DNA of 64,000 bases from Chryseobacterium gwangjuense (GTDB taxonomy: Bacteria > Bacteroidota > Bacteroidia > Flavobacteriales > Weeksellaceae), in assembly GCF_021311115.1 (NCBI RefSeq), contig NZ_JAJTNP010000002.1, positions 124,001-188,000 on the forward strand, given 5' to 3'. Below are positions 18,870 through 27,057 of the stretch, piece after piece (within the stretch, counting starts at the first letter, position 1; every line of letters begins with the position of its first letter). The position numbers were made by a program, and so were the translations under genes. Under the pieces are notes generated by a model that was not told the origin of the DNA, did no database searches, and was given only the letters and a program-made list of their open reading frames with translations.

Positions 18870-19622
18870 ATGTTAAAAACGTTTTTTACAGCAGTAGGAG
18901 AATACATCATCCTTCTAGGTAAATCTATCCAGAAACCTCAGAAAATGAGAGTTTTTTGGAAGCTGTTCATGAGAGAGATCAATGATTTGGGAGTCAACTC
19001 ATTCGGGTTGGTTATCTTTACTTCTATATTTGTTGGAGCAGTTGTTGCCATTCAGATGTTTAATAACTTTGATGCTTCTTCCTTTCCAATTCCCCCATCA
19101 TTTGTAGGATATGCAACAAAAGCAGTTTTAATCTTAGAATTTGCCCCTACTATTATCAGTTTGATTTTGGCAGGAAAAGTGGGTTCATATATTGCCTCAA
19201 GTATTGGGACGATGAGAGTTTCTGAACAAATAGATGCACTCGATATTATGGGAGTAAACTCACCCAACTTCCTAATTTTACCCAAAATTATTGCATGTGT
19301 AATTTTTAATCCTTTATTAATTGCCATTAGTATTGTTTTTGGTATCGGAGGAGGATATATCGCAGGAATCTTAACCGGAAACTGGACAACAAACGACTAC
19401 ATGATTGGTATTCAAATGTATATGCCCAATCTTTTTATTTATTATGCATTTGCTAAAACTACTGTTTTTGCCTTTATTATAGCAACTGTACCAGCTTATT
19501 TCGGGTATAATGTGAAAGGAGGTTCATTAGAAGTAGGTAGAGCGAGTACACAAGCAGTAGTTTGGACGATGGTATTCATTATCATTTCCGAATTGCTTTT
19601 AACCCAGTTAATATTAAGCTAA
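18870..19622 (+). CDS. mlaE: MlaE-family ABC transporter permease
   Basis: 250 aa with five or six membrane helices. GVNSFGLVIFTSIFVGAVVA, EFAPTIISLILAGKVGSYIA and MRVSEQIDALDIMGVN are the conserved MlaE core, quoted in parts. It forms the inner-membrane channel of a phospholipid-trafficking ABC transporter. Its stop overlaps the start of the ATPase gene by one base (TAATG), a strong coupling signal. The MCE protein expected in such a complex is not in this operon; one is at 1604-2554. Confidence 0.92.
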   Translation: MLKTFFTAVGEYIILLGKSIQKPQKMRVFWKLFMREINDLGVNSFGLVIFTSIFVGAVVAIQMFNNFDASSFPIPPSFVGYATKAVLILEFAPTIISLILAGKVGSYIASSIGTMRVSEQIDALDIMGVNSPNFLILPKIIACVIFNPLLIAISIVFGIGGGYIAGILTGNWTTNDYMIGIQMYMPNLFIYYAFAKTTVFAFIIATVPAYFGYNVKGGSLEVGRASTQAVVWTMVFIIISELLLTQLILS

Positions 19623-20437
19623 TGATTGAGGTAAAAAATTTAAAGAAAAGTTTTGATGAAGTTGAAGTACTTAAAGGAATTTCAACAACCTTTGAGAAAG
19701 GGAAAGTAAATCTTATCATCGGGCAAAGTGGTTCAGGAAAAACTGTTTTTCTTAAAAGTTTATTGAATGTTTATCAACCTTCATCTGGAGAAATTCTTTT
19801 TGATGGCAGAGATATCAATGTTATGAACAGAGATGAAAAGCAGCATTTGCGTTCAGAGATCGGAACTTTATTTCAGGGAAGTGCGTTGTTTGACTCTTTA
19901 ACTGTGGAAGAAAATATTATGTTTCCTTTGGACATGTTTACCAATTTAACTTTCAGAGAGAAAAAAAGAAGGGTTTTTGAAGTAATAGGAAGAGTACATT
20001 TAGATAAGGCCAACAGAAAATTTCCATCTGAAATTTCCGGAGGAATGCAAAAACGTGTTGCCATTGCAAGGGCTATTGTAAACCATCCGAAATATCTTTT
20101 CTGTGATGAACCCAACTCAGGATTAGACCCTTATACATCTAATGTAATTGATGATCTTTTGCTGGAAATCACAAAAGAATATAACACCACAACCATCATC
20201 AACACCCACGATATGAACTCGGTAATGACGATTGGCGAGAAAATTGTATATCTGAGATTAGGAATTAAAGAATGGGAAGGTAACAAAGACATCTTGATTA
20301 CTGCAGGCAATAAAAATCTGATCGATTTCGTTTATTCATCAGAACTGTTTAAAGAATTAAGAGAATATTTATTGGAGAATAATAAAACTATTGAGAATAC
20401 AATCACAAAAATAGACGATAATGAAACAAATATTTAG
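19622..20437 (+). CDS. mlaF: MlaF-type ABC transporter ATPase
   Basis: 271 aa from the ATG at 19622, which overlaps the mlaE stop; a longer frame inside mlaE is spurious. Walker A is GQSGSGKTVF, the signature is ISGGMQKRVAIARA and Walker B is YLFCDEPNSGLDP. It powers the MlaE permease for phospholipid transport at the inner membrane. The C-terminal extension of about 30 residues (from LLENNKTIEN) is Asn/Ile-rich. It overlaps the following beta-barrel gene by 17 bp. Confidence 0.93.
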   Translation: MIEVKNLKKSFDEVEVLKGISTTFEKGKVNLIIGQSGSGKTVFLKSLLNVYQPSSGEILFDGRDINVMNRDEKQHLRSEIGTLFQGSALFDSLTVEENIMFPLDMFTNLTFREKKRRVFEVIGRVHLDKANRKFPSEISGGMQKRVAIARAIVNHPKYLFCDEPNSGLDPYTSNVIDDLLLEITKEYNTTTIINTHDMNSVMTIGEKIVYLRLGIKEWEGNKDILITAGNKNLIDFVYSSELFKELREYLLENNKTIENTITKIDDNETNI

Positions 20438-21032
20438 TATCGCACTTTTAGGGTTTTCTATGCTCGCTTCGGCACAGATCTCTCTTGCGGGTAAAGCTAA
20501 CTTAATTTTTCCAACAGGTTCACCTTCTTGGAAAAATATTAAAGGAACTGTAAATGAAGCTATAGATGGCGAAGGTAAAAACAATGTAGGGTATAATTTT
20601 GGACTTTCCTTAAAAGTAGGTCTTCCAGCGGCATTGTATGTAATGCCCGAATTATATTACACTTCATTTAAAAACGAATTCACAACGGAAAATACCACTT
20701 TTGATATTAAAAGCAATCGTATAGATATGCCTGTCCTTTTAGGTTACAATCTTTTAGGAAATACATTGAGTGCTTTTGTAGGTCCTGTTGCAAGCTACAA
20801 CCTGAGCAAAGAAGACACTTTCAATGATTTTAAAGAGAATGCAAGAGATAATTTCACCGTAGGTTATCAGTTTGGTGCTCAGCTTGAAATCAAAAAGTTA
20901 ATCTTAAATGCGAGATATGAAGGTGCTTTCAGTAAAGATGAAAGAAAATTCATCAGCAGTGTATCAGGAGAAGAAATCAGATATGACAACCGCCCCAATC
21001 TATTTATGGTAGGAGTTGGTTACAAATTCTAA
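20421..21032 (+). CDS. Outer-membrane beta-barrel protein (PorT-like family)
   Basis: 203 aa. A signal peptide of about 18 residues (LLGFSMLASAQ) is followed by alternating beta strands and a C-terminal aromatic end (GVGYKF), as in small outer-membrane barrels. The last 17 bp of mlaF encode its start, so it is co-translated with the transporter. This suggests an envelope role linked to lipid transport, but no function is known. A hairpin follows. Confidence 0.8.
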   Translation: MKQIFSIALLGFSMLASAQISLAGKANLIFPTGSPSWKNIKGTVNEAIDGEGKNNVGYNFGLSLKVGLPAALYVMPELYYTSFKNEFTTENTTFDIKSNRIDMPVLLGYNLLGNTLSAFVGPVASYNLSKEDTFNDFKENARDNFTVGYQFGAQLEIKKLILNARYEGAFSKDERKFISSVSGEEIRYDNRPNLFMVGVGYKF

Positions 21033-21057
21033 ATTCATCGAAAATAACAATTATAAA

Positions 21058-21088
21058 AAAATCCTCAAGTCTTAGATTTGAGGATTTT
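21058..21088. terminator. Bidirectional terminator
   Basis: An 11-bp perfect stem (AAAATCCTCAA / TTGAGGATTTT) with a 9-nt loop, between the converging barrel gene and the 103-aa gene. The latter's stop codon lies in the loop. Confidence 0.8.
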
Positions 21089-21383
21089 GATTTTGAGAAT
21101 GGAACTCAGCTTCTCGCTTTGCAATAATAGCGGCCTGTTTTTCCAGCTCTTCTTTATCTTTCTGTAATTGTTTGAATTCTTTTCTTTTTTGTTCTGCCTT
21201 TAAAGCACTTCCTTTGCTTACATAGCCTACCATTCCGCCAATAATCAATCCTATTCCTATTCCCGCCATGATTCCCATAATATGAGGCAATCCAATTTTC
21301 TCAGCCGTAAAATCAGTTGTAAGGTAAAAGAGTAATGCAGAAACTGCCAAAAGTATAAGTCCAGTAATAGATAAGCTTTTCAT
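21072..21383 (-). CDS. Small membrane protein with coiled-coil tail
   Basis: 103 aa. Two helices (about residues 3-21 and 33-55, the second Gly/Ile-rich with GIMAGIGIGLIIGGMVGYV) are followed by a Lys/Glu-rich coiled coil (about 60-95). I do not recognise a named family. It is flanked by terminators on both sides, so it is a single-gene unit. Confidence 0.7.
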   Translation of the reverse strand: MKSLSITGLILLAVSALLFYLTTDFTAEKIGLPHIMGIMAGIGIGLIIGGMVGYVSKGSALKAEQKRKEFKQLQKDKEELEKQAAIIAKREAEFHSQNQNPQI

Positions 21384-21418
21384 AGTATTCGTGTGTTAAA
21401 ATAGATCCTGTAAATAAA

Positions 21419-21456
21419 AAAGTCTTATCAAATTTACTAAAATTCAATAAGACTTT
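21419..21456 (-). terminator. Terminator of the M48 protease gene
   Basis: A 10-bp perfect stem (AAAGTCTTAT / ATAAGACTTT) with an 18-nt loop, 25 bp past the protease stop. Confidence 0.65.
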
Positions 21457-21480
21457 ATCAAGATTAAAATTCCATATTAG

Positions 21481-22287
21481 TTATATTTTTCCACCAGCAG
21501 CTTTATAATATTCTAAAGCTTTTGGTAAGTCTTTATTGATGTCCGAAATTCTTGTCTCAGGATTCGGGTGAGTAGAAAGGAACTCAGGTTGTCTTGCTCC
21601 GGTAGAAGCCGCTTCCATTCTATTCCAGAAAGGAATTGCTTCTCTCGGATCGTAACCTGCCATACCCATTAAATATAGTCCCATTTTATCTGCCTCAGAT
21701 TCCTGGTTTCTGCCATATTTCAACAGAGCAACTTGCGAACCAATAGGATATGCTTTTTCAAAAATACTCGCCCACTGTGCATTAGAAATTGTTGTTCCTA
21801 AAATCTGACCACCATATTGCGCTACCATTGCCTGAGAAATTCTCTCATTTCCGTGCCCTGCCAATGCGTGAGAAACTTCATGCCCCATCACTACTGCAAG
21901 ACCATTATCATTTTTGGTAACAGGCAAAATCCCTGTATATACAGCTACTTTTCCGCCGGGCATACACCAAGCATTCAACTCACTGCTTTGTAAAAGATTA
22001 AATTCCCAGTTATAACTCGCTAAATCTGCACTTCTTCCAATACTTGCATAGTATTTTTCTGCAGCAGCCTTAATTCTTGTCCCTACATTTACCACTTTTT
22101 TTGCGTCTGCCGTTCCTGTAATTACCTTAGATTTACCCAATGTCGTTTTGTATTCTTGTGCAGACATGGTCATAATTTCTGAATTATTGGCTAATTGTAA
22201 TGATGATCTTCCCGTAATAGGGTTTGTTGTACATGCTATAGTCGACAGAGCAACTGCTCCTATTCCTAATAATTGTGTTATTTTCAT
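21481..22287 (-). CDS. M48 family zinc metallopeptidase lipoprotein
   Basis: 268 aa from the ATG at 22287; an upstream ATG would prepend 11 residues before the signal peptide. Lipobox STIAC gives Cys19. The zinc motif HEVSH is at 136-140, with the third ligand probably Glu in ESEADKMGL. The PDB-known relative is the BepA/LoiP/YcaL group, which degrades misfolded outer-membrane proteins. Typical for Bacteroidota, it ends with FLSTHPNPETRI. It is monocistronic. Confidence 0.92.
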   Translation of the reverse strand: MKITQLLGIGAVALSTIACTTNPITGRSSLQLANNSEIMTMSAQEYKTTLGKSKVITGTADAKKVVNVGTRIKAAAEKYYASIGRSADLASYNWEFNLLQSSELNAWCMPGGKVAVYTGILPVTKNDNGLAVVMGHEVSHALAGHGNERISQAMVAQYGGQILGTTISNAQWASIFEKAYPIGSQVALLKYGRNQESEADKMGLYLMGMAGYDPREAIPFWNRMEAASTGARQPEFLSTHPNPETRISDINKDLPKALEYYKAAGGKI

Positions 22288-22398
22288 AGTTTCGAGTGTT
22301 AAATAATTCAACCTTAACAATTTTTATTCCAAAAAGTTTTTAGAAGGAATATATTTGCATACATTTTGCTATTTAAATTTAATAATTATTTTGCTATC

Positions 22399-22950
22399 AT
22401 GAAAAAGTATATTTCAATCCTCTATATTTTAGGGTTTTTATTTGTTTTTCAAAGCTGTTCTTCCCAGACAGGAATCGATTCTCAGACTGTGACAGCACTT
22501 GTTAACTCTCAGGACTTTTCATTTCATGCAGAAAGAGCAACACCTACAAATTACGATGTAATTAACATCATGAACTCACTGCCCAACACAACTTCGACAA
22601 GGATGTTAGATCTTTCAGGAGGCAATTACTCTATTGACGTAAAAGGAGATAAACTTGAAGTTGTTTTACCTTATTTTGGCAGGATTTTTAATCCAACTTT
22701 TGGAAATAATGATAAAAACGGTTATAGATTCACATCAAAAGATTTTACCGTAAACAAGTCTCAAAATAAAAAAGGAACCTGGATTGTAAAAATTAAACCA
22801 AAGGATGTAAGTAATGTAGATGAAATTATCATGGAAATTTTTAAAAATGGAAAAGCATTTACATCAATCAGAAGTAATGACAGACAACCAATTTCTTATG
22901 ATGGATATATTTCTAAAAATGAGGAACCTCAGGAAAAAGAAAAACCTTAG
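22399..22950 (+). CDS. DUF4251 lipoprotein
   Basis: 183 aa from the ATG at 22399; 11 codons upstream are also open but precede the signal peptide. The lipobox is FQSCSS (Cys at about 19). The body has DFSFHAERATP and YSIDVKGDKLEVVLPYFGR, typical of DUF4251, a small beta-rich family of Bacteroidota lipoproteins with no known activity. The C-terminal ten residues are Glu/Lys-rich. Confidence 0.85.
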   Translation: MKKYISILYILGFLFVFQSCSSQTGIDSQTVTALVNSQDFSFHAERATPTNYDVINIMNSLPNTTSTRMLDLSGGNYSIDVKGDKLEVVLPYFGRIFNPTFGNNDKNGYRFTSKDFTVNKSQNKKGTWIVKIKPKDVSNVDEIIMEIFKNGKAFTSIRSNDRQPISYDGYISKNEEPQEKEKP

Positions 22951-22968
22951 TTAAGTTTTTGGATACAT

Positions 22969-23036
22969 GATACGAGATAAAAGAAACAGAACTTAAATAT
23001 TCTCAGAATCTCGAAACTCGGATCTCGAATCCCTTA
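22969..23036. repeat. Decayed GAGATnCGAG-type repeat overlapping the meaB 3' end
   Basis: Several imperfect copies of a TCTCGAA / GAGATACGAG-like unit run from the DUF4251-meaB gap into the last codons of meaB. Similar low-complexity strings occur between genes in flavobacterial chromosomes. Confidence 0.45.
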
Positions 23037-24006
23037 AAAACTTTTCAACAAATAATTTCGCTTCGGTACTTGGATTTGAAACCATAGCTGAAGCATTTTT
23101 TTTATGTTCCGTATATGCTTCTTCTACAGAATTATTTCTCTTCATCATTGCCAAAATATATTCCTGAACCCAATATTCAAAACGTTTTTCTGCCTGTTGA
23201 GTCCTTACTGCTTCAAATCTGTTGTTTTTCTTTTTAAGGTTTATAAACTCATCAATTTTTTCAAAGATTTCATGCAAACCTTCATTATATAAAGCAGATC
23301 CCAGAAGAACCGGAATCTTCCAGTTTTTTTCTTTTGGAGGAATAAAATCCAATGCTCTTTTTAATTCTAATTTGGTGTTTTTTGCTTTTTGAAGATTATC
23401 AGCATCGACTTTGTTAATGAAAATCACATCAACCATTTCCATAATCCCTCGTTTAATGCCTTGAAGTTCATCTCCCCCACCAATTATTTTTAAGAATAAA
23501 AAAACATCGGTAATATCTGCAACTAAAACTTCAGATTGCCCCACACCAACCGTTTCAATTAAAATATAATCGTAGCCCGCCGCTTCACAAATCATCATCG
23601 TTTCAAAAGTTGTATTGGCAACCCCTCCCAAAAACCCGGAGCTCGGAGAAGGACGAATGAAAGCATTTTCTTCTTTTGCCAATTCTTCCATTCTGGTTTT
23701 ATCCCCTAAAATACTTCCTTTATTAATAGCAGAACTTGGATCAATGGCTAAAACAGCTACTTTTTTACCATTCGCAATGGCCAATCTCCCGAAATTCTCT
23801 ATAAATGTTGACTTTCCGGCACCCGGAACACCTGTAACACCCACTCTGATTGAGTTTCCTGTAAAAGGCATTATTTTTTTCAATAATTCTTCTGCCTGTA
23901 CTCTGTGTTCAGATTTCTTGCTTTCAACCAATGTAATAGCTTTTGCAATCAGGCGTTTATTTCCTGATCGTATTCCGTCAAAAAGCTCTTCTGTAGAAAA
24001 TTTCAT
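22993..24006 (-). CDS. meaB: Methylmalonyl-CoA mutase-associated GTPase MeaB
   Basis: 337 aa from the ATG at 24006 (MKFSTEELFDGIRSG); an upstream frame of 20 codons begins with low-complexity residues. G1 is GVPGAGKSTF, followed by IDPSSAINKGSILGDKTRM and an IETVGVGQSE switch region; NKxD is INKVDADN. MeaB protects and reloads the B12 cofactor of methylmalonyl-CoA mutase, which is encoded about 7 kb away at 31048-33168. The last dozen residues (RDSRSEFRDSENI) are encoded by an intergenic-type repeat and look like a recent extension. Confidence 0.93.
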   Translation of the reverse strand: MKFSTEELFDGIRSGNKRLIAKAITLVESKKSEHRVQAEELLKKIMPFTGNSIRVGVTGVPGAGKSTFIENFGRLAIANGKKVAVLAIDPSSAINKGSILGDKTRMEELAKEENAFIRPSPSSGFLGGVANTTFETMMICEAAGYDYILIETVGVGQSEVLVADITDVFLFLKIIGGGDELQGIKRGIMEMVDVIFINKVDADNLQKAKNTKLELKRALDFIPPKEKNWKIPVLLGSALYNEGLHEIFEKIDEFINLKKKNNRFEAVRTQQAEKRFEYWVQEYILAMMKRNNSVEEAYTEHKKNASAMVSNPSTEAKLFVEKFLRDSRSEFRDSENI

Positions 24007-24212
24007 CGATTCAAAATTAAGAATTAAAGAGTGAATGGTCAATAGGTAATTTGCTTTGTTCATCAAATTCTGATGAACTGATCTGTTAATTCAATGATTA
24101 GCCAGCATTCTTGTTATTTTATAATTTTTATTTCTTCTAAATTAAAACTACAGAACTCGTTATCAACCCAAAACGAAATTAATTACATTTGTTATTATTC
24201 AAAGATAAACAT

Positions 24213-24506
24213 ATGAAAAACATCATCGCTGTAGCGTCATTTGCTGCTATATTATTAGTTTCTTGTACATCAAAAGCGCCTGTTGCTACTGCAACTCCAG
24301 CAACCTCGACTTCTACACCGGAACAAATTGCTCAAGGAAAAACAATTTTTGAAAACTCTTGCGGAAGATGCCACAAATTGCCTGATCCAACATCACACAA
24401 CTCTGTACAATGGGTAGGAATTATGAATTCGATGGCTCCAAAAGCGAAACTTACAGATGATCAGCATCAATGGGTTTACGATTACATCGTATCTGTGAAG
24501 AAATAA
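24213..24506 (+). CDS. Monohaem c-type cytochrome lipoprotein (copy 1)
   Basis: 97 aa from the ATG at 24213. Lipobox LLVSC is followed by an Ala/Thr/Pro-rich linker and a class I cytochrome fold: haem motif CGRCH at about 50-54, and a Met axial ligand in SMAPKAKL. The protein is probably a periplasm-facing lipoprotein electron carrier. It lies 22 bp before a paralogue sharing most of its core (EQxAQGKTIFExSCxRCHKLPDP). Confidence 0.9.
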   Translation: MKNIIAVASFAAILLVSCTSKAPVATATPATSTSTPEQIAQGKTIFENSCGRCHKLPDPTSHNSVQWVGIMNSMAPKAKLTDDQHQWVYDYIVSVKK

Positions 24507-24528
24507 TTCACTTCAAACAAATAGTATT

Positions 24529-24819
24529 ATGAAAAAACTAATTTTGGGTATGATCCTTTGTTCTGCAACGATAGTAGTATCGTGCGGACCGAAAAGTGTA
24601 GCCGTAACCGGACCAAAATACACTTCATCTGAACAATTGGCTCAGGGAAAAACCATCTTCGAAAGCTCGTGCAACAGATGCCACAAATTACCTGACCCGG
24701 CAAAACACGACGATCAAGGATGGATAAAAACCTTAAGCAGAATGGCTCCAAAAGCCAAGTTGAGTGACGATCAGCACCAAATGGTTTATGATTATCTAAT
24801 ATCTGAAAATAAAAAATAG
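24529..24819 (+). CDS. Monohaem c-type cytochrome lipoprotein (copy 2)
   Basis: 96 aa. Lipobox IVVSC, haem motif CNRCH and the Met ligand in RMAPKAKL parallel copy 1, and the C-termini (DDQHQxVYDYL/I) also match. The pair is a tandem duplication in one operon. The linker is shorter and not Ala/Thr-rich. A GC-poor hairpin follows the stop. No oxidase gene is adjacent, so partners are unknown. Confidence 0.9.
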   Translation: MKKLILGMILCSATIVVSCGPKSVAVTGPKYTSSEQLAQGKTIFESSCNRCHKLPDPAKHDDQGWIKTLSRMAPKAKLSDDQHQMVYDYLISENKK

Positions 24820-24840
24820 GCTTCTTTTGAAGTCTATTTT
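24813..24840. terminator. Bidirectional terminator
   Basis: A 12-bp stem (AAAATAGGCTTC / GAAGTCTATTTT, one G-T pair) with a 4-nt T loop, between the converging cytochrome and epimerase genes. Confidence 0.75.
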
Positions 24841-25832
24841 TGTTTTAATTCTATCCCCAAACCTGGTGTTGAGGATAAAATTATGTTACCATTTTCAACA
24901 AAACTTCCGGTTGCATAATCGTTGGAAATAAGATTTGCACCATCCAGGTCAACATAATCAACCAATCCTGCTAAAACACATCCTGCAGAAATTCCTATAG
25001 AAGATTCGGTCATGCAACCTATCATGATTTTGTAATTTAATTCTTTTGCTCTTTTTATCATTTCCAAAGCCGGAGTCAACCCGCCACATTTCATTAATTT
25101 GATATTAATACTTTTGTAGTAGGGAAACAACTCTTCGAGAACATCGATACTCTGACAATCTTCATCCGCCATCCAATTTGCAAAACTTTCTTTTTTTAAA
25201 ATCTTATAATTATCAATCGGACGAGGTTGCTCCAAATATGAAAATTTTTGAACTTCAACATTTTCCTGCAGCCAAATACAATCTTCATCGGTAAAACTTG
25301 AATTGGAATCTAAAGCAATATTTTCATTTAACTGCAAAAATTTTTCAACATTAGTCTTGTTTAAACCTTTGCATTTTACTTTGAATCTATTCCAATTGCT
25401 TTTACTTATTTTTTCAATCTGATGATCGATTTCTGCCACAGAAATAGTAATTGAGCTTTCCATTAAATTTTCTGAGGGAAGGTTATTTAATGCTGTAAAG
25501 CTTTTATTTTCAAGTTTCCCAAAAAGATCCCAATACGCACAATCCAATGCCGAAAGTAAAAACGGATGTAAATTTAATCGTACTAAAAATGTAAAAAAAT
25601 CCTTCGGGTGAATGATTTTCTGCAACTCAATCTGACTTTGAATTTCTTTTAGTTTTAAAACAAAACCTTGAAGATTGATTTGGTAATAATCAATCGCCAC
25701 ACATTCGCCATAACCTTTACAATTTTGATGAGACAATTCTATACATAAAGCATCTCGCTTGTCATAATTCCCATAAGCAATTGCAAATGTTTCTTTTAAT
25801 TGAAGTTGCTTTGATTCAAACCTTAATTCCAT
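24834..25832 (-). CDS. Enolase-superfamily epimerase, L-Ala-D/L-Glu (dipeptide) type
   Basis: 332 aa. The barrel shows the MLE-subgroup residues: KxK acid/base motif (FKVKCKG, about 162-168), metal ligands in ALDSNSS, LEQPRP and MADEDCQ, second Lys in NIKLMKCGG, and the C-terminal DLDG. Such enzymes epimerise murein-derived dipeptides in peptidoglycan recycling. The DxDG C-terminal motif favours dipeptide epimerase over muconate lactonising activity. It starts 24 bp downstream of the TPR gene of the RNA-repair block, but a hairpin lies between them. Confidence 0.85.
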   Translation of the reverse strand: MELRFESKQLQLKETFAIAYGNYDKRDALCIELSHQNCKGYGECVAIDYYQINLQGFVLKLKEIQSQIELQKIIHPKDFFTFLVRLNLHPFLLSALDCAYWDLFGKLENKSFTALNNLPSENLMESSITISVAEIDHQIEKISKSNWNRFKVKCKGLNKTNVEKFLQLNENIALDSNSSFTDEDCIWLQENVEVQKFSYLEQPRPIDNYKILKKESFANWMADEDCQSIDVLEELFPYYKSINIKLMKCGGLTPALEMIKRAKELNYKIMIGCMTESSIGISAGCVLAGLVDYVDLDGANLISNDYATGSFVENGNIILSSTPGLGIELKQK

Positions 25833-25850
25833 AATTAAAGCTACAAAAAA

Positions 25851-25869
25851 GGAGACTTATTTCGTCTCC
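25851..25869 (-). terminator. Terminator at the end of the rtcB-prfH block
   Basis: On the minus strand GGAGAC pairs with GTCTCC around the TPR stop codon, followed by a run of six T. It marks the likely 3' end of the block and implies partial or no read-through into the epimerase gene. Confidence 0.6.
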
Positions 25870-26372
25870 CTCTTCTTTTTAATTTTGCTTTTCTTCGGCA
25901 TTTTTGATTTGATAAATTTCTTACGGTCCTTAATTACATTCCAGCTATACTCGGTAAAGCAATATTTTTCTGCCTCCTCCAGAAATTTCAAAGCATTGGC
26001 AAAGCTTCCCCGCTTTTCGGAAAGTAAAGATCTATAAAACCATAATGTCGATTTATCAATCCCTTTGATCTTCAATGAATATCCAATCAGTTTTTCGGCT
26101 TCCTGAAAATCTTCATTATCCAGAAGACATTTTATATAATATTGAGGAACATTCAGATTTGTCACATCACATTGCATCGCCTCTTCAAAATATAACTTGG
26201 CTTTTTCATAATCACATAACATTTCACTGTAAATTCTTCCCATCAAACACAAGCTGTCTGCATCTTCAGGATCATAAGACAGTGCATAGTTCAAAGCTTC
26301 CAGACAATCCGGCAAACTGTACGGATAATTATCCAAAGCCTCGAAGTAATATTTATTTTTAGTTAAGGTCAT
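25857..26372 (-). CDS. TPR protein of the rtcB-prfH block
   Basis: 171 aa cytosolic protein with about three tetratricopeptide repeats: ADSLCLMGRIYSEMLCDYEKAKLYFEEAM (about 38-66, quoted in part in the family sense), a second pair near 75-100 and a third near 112-145. The C-terminal 20 residues are strongly basic (KKSKIKKKRETK). It overlaps prfH by 14 bp, so the two are translated together. TPRs mediate protein contacts; the basic tail could contact RNA or the ribosome. I know no named family. Confidence 0.75.
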   Translation of the reverse strand: MTLTKNKYYFEALDNYPYSLPDCLEALNYALSYDPEDADSLCLMGRIYSEMLCDYEKAKLYFEEAMQCDVTNLNVPQYYIKCLLDNEDFQEAEKLIGYSLKIKGIDKSTLWFYRSLLSEKRGSFANALKFLEEAEKYCFTEYSWNVIKDRKKFIKSKMPKKSKIKKKRETK

Positions 26373-27057
26373 TTTTGTAGTTTTTTAGTTCGTTTTTCAG
26401 GTGATTTCTTTGTTTTTTGAAAGATTTTTCCTGATAATTCTTTTTAAAATCTGTCCCGGAAAATGTGCGGACCGGATTTCCTCTTTGCACCTGCAAATGA
26501 TTATTCCAGGTTTCCTGCATTCTTTTTTGAAGCTGAAGAATATTCTGTTCCAATACCTTTTCTTTCAATCTCGTAATGGATAGTTTCTTATTCTCCAGTT
26601 GCGAACGGGAATCCTGCACGAAAACACTCTGTCCGGTCGGAATATGAGTGGTACGAACAGCTGTGTTCACTTTATTTACGTTTTGACCACCACTTCCCTG
26701 ACTTCTCGTCGTCTGAAACTGAATATCTTTTTCATTAAAATTAATTTTCTCCAACCCTTCCAATTCAAAAACACCGATGAACCAATTGCTTCTTTTATGT
26801 AGTTTCCGAAACGTACTTTTACCCGTCCAGCAAATACTTCCTAACCAGTTTTTTAAAAATTCATTTACATTTTTTGATTTTAAAAGTAGGGTTACAGATT
26901 TTAACGTCAGGTTTTCATCTCCATTCTCCCGATGAATGATTTCGTAGTCTATTGTATTATCTTTTACTTCCTCAAGAAAAACCTTCAGAACTTTTGCAAC
27001 CACCCATTGACATTCCAAAGGTCCTCTTCCTGAAGTTATTTGTATAAGTTTTTCCAT
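26359..27057 (-). CDS. prfH: Peptide chain release factor homologue PrfH
   Basis: 232 aa class-I release-factor homologue. The N-terminus (ITSGRGPLECQWVVAKVLK) is the PrfH type. It lacks the codon-recognition domain with PxT or SPF motifs, and carries GGQ at residues 123-125 ([18 protein letters not shown]). A basic C-terminal tail follows. PrfH is known to release peptide from ribosomes stalled by 16S rRNA cleavage in the decoding centre, so that RtcB can reseal the RNA. The start overlaps the end of the zinc-ribbon gene by 22 bp, and the 3' end overlaps the TPR gene. True RF1 is separate, at 36253-37338. Confidence 0.92.
   Translation of the reverse strand: MEKLIQITSGRGPLECQWVVAKVLKVFLEEVKDNTIDYEIIHRENGDENLTLKSVTLLLKSKNVNEFLKNWLGSICWTGKSTFRKLHKRSNWFIGVFELEGLEKINFNEKDIQFQTTRSQGSGGQNVNKVNTAVRTTHIPTGQSVFVQDSRSQLENKKLSITRLKEKVLEQNILQLQKRMQETWNNHLQVQRGNPVRTFSGTDFKKNYQEKSFKKQRNHLKNELKNYKNDLN

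Noticed and set aside
23615..24034. 139-codon plus-strand frame
   Set aside because: Antisense to meaB and ends in its upstream region; low-complexity hydrophobic composition.
26359..27057. Reading this gene as RF2 or a truncated RF1 pseudogene
   Set aside because: It has an intact GGQ and the PrfH-type N-terminus with no remains of the PxT or SPF domain; it is a complete prfH.
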